Program-made: the position numbers and the translations under genes
Shown here: one piece after another, positions 32,009 through 33,771 of the stretch
Numbering within the stretch: the first letter of the stretch is position 1
Layout of the letters: every line of letters starts with the position of its first letter
The notes under the pieces: model-generated
The model's input: only the letters and a program-made list of their open reading frames with translations
What the model was told of the DNA's origin: nothing
Databases searched by the model: none
DNA from: Bacteroidota bacterium
GTDB taxonomy: Bacteria; Bacteroidota; Bacteroidia; Chitinophagales; Chitinophagaceae
DNA: 33,771 bases
Assembly (NCBI GenBank): GCA_947448725.1
Contig: CANFOM010000024.1
Coordinates: 1-33,771, forward strand
Direction of reading: 5' to 3'

Positions 32009-32052
32009 CCCGCAGAATAATCAGCAAAGTAACTAATTTTACAACGAATCAA
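32009..32052 (-). promoter_or_regulatory. Possible promoter of the ABC exporter
   Basis: Read on the - strand, a TTG lies about 17 bases before TTACTTTG, one mismatch from TAnnTTTG, and about 25 bases before the ATG. It sits in the divergent rbfA intergenic region. Confidence 0.3.
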
Positions 32053-32063
32053 CGATTTTGATT

Positions 32064-32408
32064 ATGGAAGAAGGAAAAAGACAAAAACAGGTGGCTGGGG
32101 CTATTCAATCGGCCCTGAACGATATTTTTTTAAAATTGGGGCTAACCAATTTACAAGGGGGTATGATTTCTATATCTTCTGTAAAAGTGACGCCCGATTT
32201 GTTGGAGGCTAGAATATATATTAGTCTTTTTCAAGTGAAGGATACCGAAGCTTGCTTTAAAAAAATACAAGCACAGGCATGGGAAATCAAAAAGCATCTT
32301 TCTGATACCATGAAGCACCAATTAAGGCGTATTCCTGTATTGCATTTTTATTTAGACGATACTTTGGATTATGTTTTTAAAATGGATGAGATTCTAAAAA
32401 ATTTGTAA
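32064..32408 (+). CDS. rbfA: 30S ribosome-binding factor A
   Basis: 114 residues from the ATG at 32064 (MEEGKRQKQVAGAIQSALND); a TTG at 32058 would add two residues and is less likely. It is a single KH-like domain with family motifs MISISSVKVTPDLLEARIYI, then LRRIPVLHFYLDDTLDYVFKMDEIL near the C-terminus (read as two adjoining parts). It helps mature the 16S rRNA 5' end and the 30S subunit, notably in the cold. The permease gene follows with no gap between the stop and its GTG, so the two are translationally coupled. Confidence 0.93.
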   Translation: MEEGKRQKQVAGAIQSALNDIFLKLGLTNLQGGMISISSVKVTPDLLEARIYISLFQVKDTEACFKKIQAQAWEIKKHLSDTMKHQLRRIPVLHFYLDDTLDYVFKMDEILKNL

Positions 32409-33623
32409 GTGCATTTTTTATTTGCTTGGCGTTATTTCAGAGGTAAATATGCTTTTCAAGCAATACAAATTATTGCATGGGTAAGTGTATTTGCTATTGC
32501 CTTAGGTACCGCAGCGCTTATTTTAATATTAAGTGTATCCAATGGATTTACGGATATTGTAAAAGGTTTGTATTCGGATTTTTATGCAGATGTGCGTGTT
32601 ACACCGGTGCAAGGAAAATTTTTCACTTTGTCGGATAGTACTTATCAATTAGTTGAAAAAATAGAAGGCGTAAAAGCAGTAAGCAAAGTGGTAGAAAATC
32701 GCGCCTTAATAGTGAAAGATCATTTGCAAGCGGTAGTGATGGTGAAAGGAGTGGACTCCACTTATGGAGCTATCAATCATATTCAATCTTATTTAAGAAG
32801 AGGAAAATTGGCAATGGGCAATCAGCAGTATCCACAATTAGTGATGGGCATTGGTATTGAACAAAAGCTAGGACTATTTCAAAGTTTAATTGGAGATACT
32901 ATTCAATTGTTTGCGGTGAATAGATCGGGGAAATCCATTACCAGCCTCCATCAGTTAAACACCTTAAATGCAACAGAGGCGGGTGCTTTTTCGGTGCAAC
33001 AAGAATTCGACGATCAATATGTATTTACCAATTACGCCTTTGCGCAGTATTTATTTGACTTAGCACCCCAACAGGTTTCTGCCATTGAGCTTGCCGTAAA
33101 ACCATCGGCAGAAAGGCAAGTGATGGAAAAGTTAAAAAATAGTTTTGGGCCAGGATTTCAAATCAAAAATAAATTTCAGCAAAATATTGATTTGTATAAA
33201 ATTATGCAAATGGAAAAATGGATTATTTTTTCCATCCTAGCTTTAATTATGATGGTAGCTTCTTTTAATTTAGTGGGCGCCTTAACCATGTTGGTTTTAG
33301 AAAAGCAAAAAGACATACATGTGTTGCATGCCATGGGTGCCAAGCCTTGGGACATTCAAAAAATATTTTTATTACTGTCTGGAATTATGGCTTTTTTAGG
33401 TGCTTTGATTGGAGGAGGCTTAGCTAGTTTATTTTGCTGGCTACAAAACACATTTCACTTTATTAAATTGGGGGGCAATTCTTTTATTATAGATTACTAT
33501 CCAGTAAAACCAATGGCGGTAGATTATATAGCCATTATGCTTTTAGTTATTGTGATTGCCCTATTAGCAGGATGGCTGCCAGCACGCAGAGCAGCGGATC
33601 GATTGTTCGAAAAAATTAATTAG
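32409..33623 (+). CDS. LolC/LolE-like lipoprotein-releasing ABC permease (FtsX family)
   Basis: 404 residues from the GTG at 32409, the base after the rbfA stop. One N-terminal helix (about 20-44) is followed by a MacB-like periplasmic domain (about 45-265) and three C-terminal helices of the FtsX domain (about 270-300, 320-350, 370-395). The motif MLVLEKQKDIHVLHAMGAKPWDIQKIF is the cytoplasmic coupling helix (read as two adjoining parts), and the C-terminus ends WLPARRAADR. This is the layout of LolC/E, which extract lipoproteins from the inner membrane with the LolD ATPase. No ATPase gene is seen nearby. It might serve the lipoproteins of region 1, but this is speculation. rbfA-permease is a recurring order in Bacteroidota. 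Confidence 0.88.
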   Translation: MHFLFAWRYFRGKYAFQAIQIIAWVSVFAIALGTAALILILSVSNGFTDIVKGLYSDFYADVRVTPVQGKFFTLSDSTYQLVEKIEGVKAVSKVVENRALIVKDHLQAVVMVKGVDSTYGAINHIQSYLRRGKLAMGNQQYPQLVMGIGIEQKLGLFQSLIGDTIQLFAVNRSGKSITSLHQLNTLNATEAGAFSVQQEFDDQYVFTNYAFAQYLFDLAPQQVSAIELAVKPSAERQVMEKLKNSFGPGFQIKNKFQQNIDLYKIMQMEKWIIFSILALIMMVASFNLVGALTMLVLEKQKDIHVLHAMGAKPWDIQKIFLLLSGIMAFLGALIGGGLASLFCWLQNTFHFIKLGGNSFIIDYYPVKPMAVDYIAIMLLVIVIALLAGWLPARRAADRLFEKIN

Positions 33624-33631
33624 AACTGCGT

Positions 33632-33771
33632 AAAAAATCAAAAAGAGAATTTTTAGAGGAATTTATATTTTATAAAATTCCTTGTCACAATGACCTAATA
33701 AATTATAAATAATTTATTAGGATGGAAATATGTAAAAAAAATCAAAAAGAGAATTTTTAGAGGAATTTATA
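33632..33771. repeat. 36-bp direct repeats 104 bases apart with inverted repeats between them (cut by window end)
   Basis: Identical 36-base copies (start AAAAAATCAAAAAGAG, end AGAGGAATTTATA) occupy 33632-33667 and 33736-33771; the second may run past the window. Between them are three hairpins: an AT-rich one at 33657-33682 (AGGAATTTATA against TATAAAATTCCT), a small one at 33684-33694 (GTCA-CAA-TGAC), and a perfect 11-bp one at 33694-33721 (CCTAATAAATT against AATTTATTAGG). No coding frame is evident. This could be the start of a 104-bp tandem array or a multicopy intergenic element. Confidence 0.8.

Noticed and set aside
31996..32052. Extended N-terminus of the ABC exporter
   Set aside because: The extra 19 residues are not typical and cover the likely promoter between the exporter and rbfA. 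The ATG at 31995 starts a usual exporter N-terminus.
33632..33771. Possible start of a CRISPR array (36-bp direct repeat)
   Set aside because: The gap between copies is 68 bases and is itself full of inverted repeats, too long and too structured for a spacer. Only two copies are seen and no cas gene is in the window.

Overview
The window is 33.8 kb of AT-rich chromosome from a member of the Bacteroidota, most likely Chitinophagaceae. This rests on lineage-typical gene content and order (fused MurF-alanine racemase, Gld gliding proteins, a DksA/TraR-like protein that has lost its zinc cysteines beside ileS and lspA, an acpP-fabF-rnc cluster), on the near absence of Shine-Dalgarno sequences, and on TAnnTTTG-type -7 promoter elements. 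The genus is inference. No rRNA, tRNA, CRISPR array, transposase or phage gene was seen, and no gene-free stretch exceeds 300 bases (the longest is 13809-14022).

Region 1 (1-8879, + strand) is an extracytoplasmic gene set. It holds the 3' end of an FG-GAP/UnbV-type protein, a secreted DUF1080 (3-keto-disaccharide hydrolase family) protein, a GMC oxidoreductase, a second and complete FG-GAP/UnbV lipoprotein, a lipoprotein related to vanadium-dependent haloperoxidases, and an outer-membrane beta-barrel with a Met/His-rich N-terminus. Together they suggest oxidation and cleavage of a sugar or related substrate at the cell surface. This is the best candidate here for an undescribed system, although each family is known.

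Region 2 (8948-13216, - strand) is a compact sucrose operon: an SLC45/SUT-like MFS transporter, a PfkB fructokinase and an amylosucrase. Sucrose would enter intact, glucose would go straight into an alpha-glucan, and fructose would be phosphorylated. It ends at a bidirectional terminator shared with the barrel gene. A perfect dyad lies in the divergent promoter region.

Region 3 (13344-18970) is housekeeping: a YcxB-like membrane protein, acpP, fabF and rnc, a convergent methylmalonyl-CoA epimerase, then iscS-iscU-iscA.

Region 4 (19051-30034, + strand) carries a GldF-GldG fusion, a TerC protein, MurF-Alr, LspA, a long IleRS, and a DksA-like protein with a histone-H1-like Lys/Ala/Pro tail.

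Region 5 (30103-33771) has 25-bp tandem repeats, an ABC exporter on the - strand, then rbfA and a LolC/E-like permease on the + strand. The window ends in AT-rich hairpins and a 36-bp direct repeat whose second copy is cut by the window edge.
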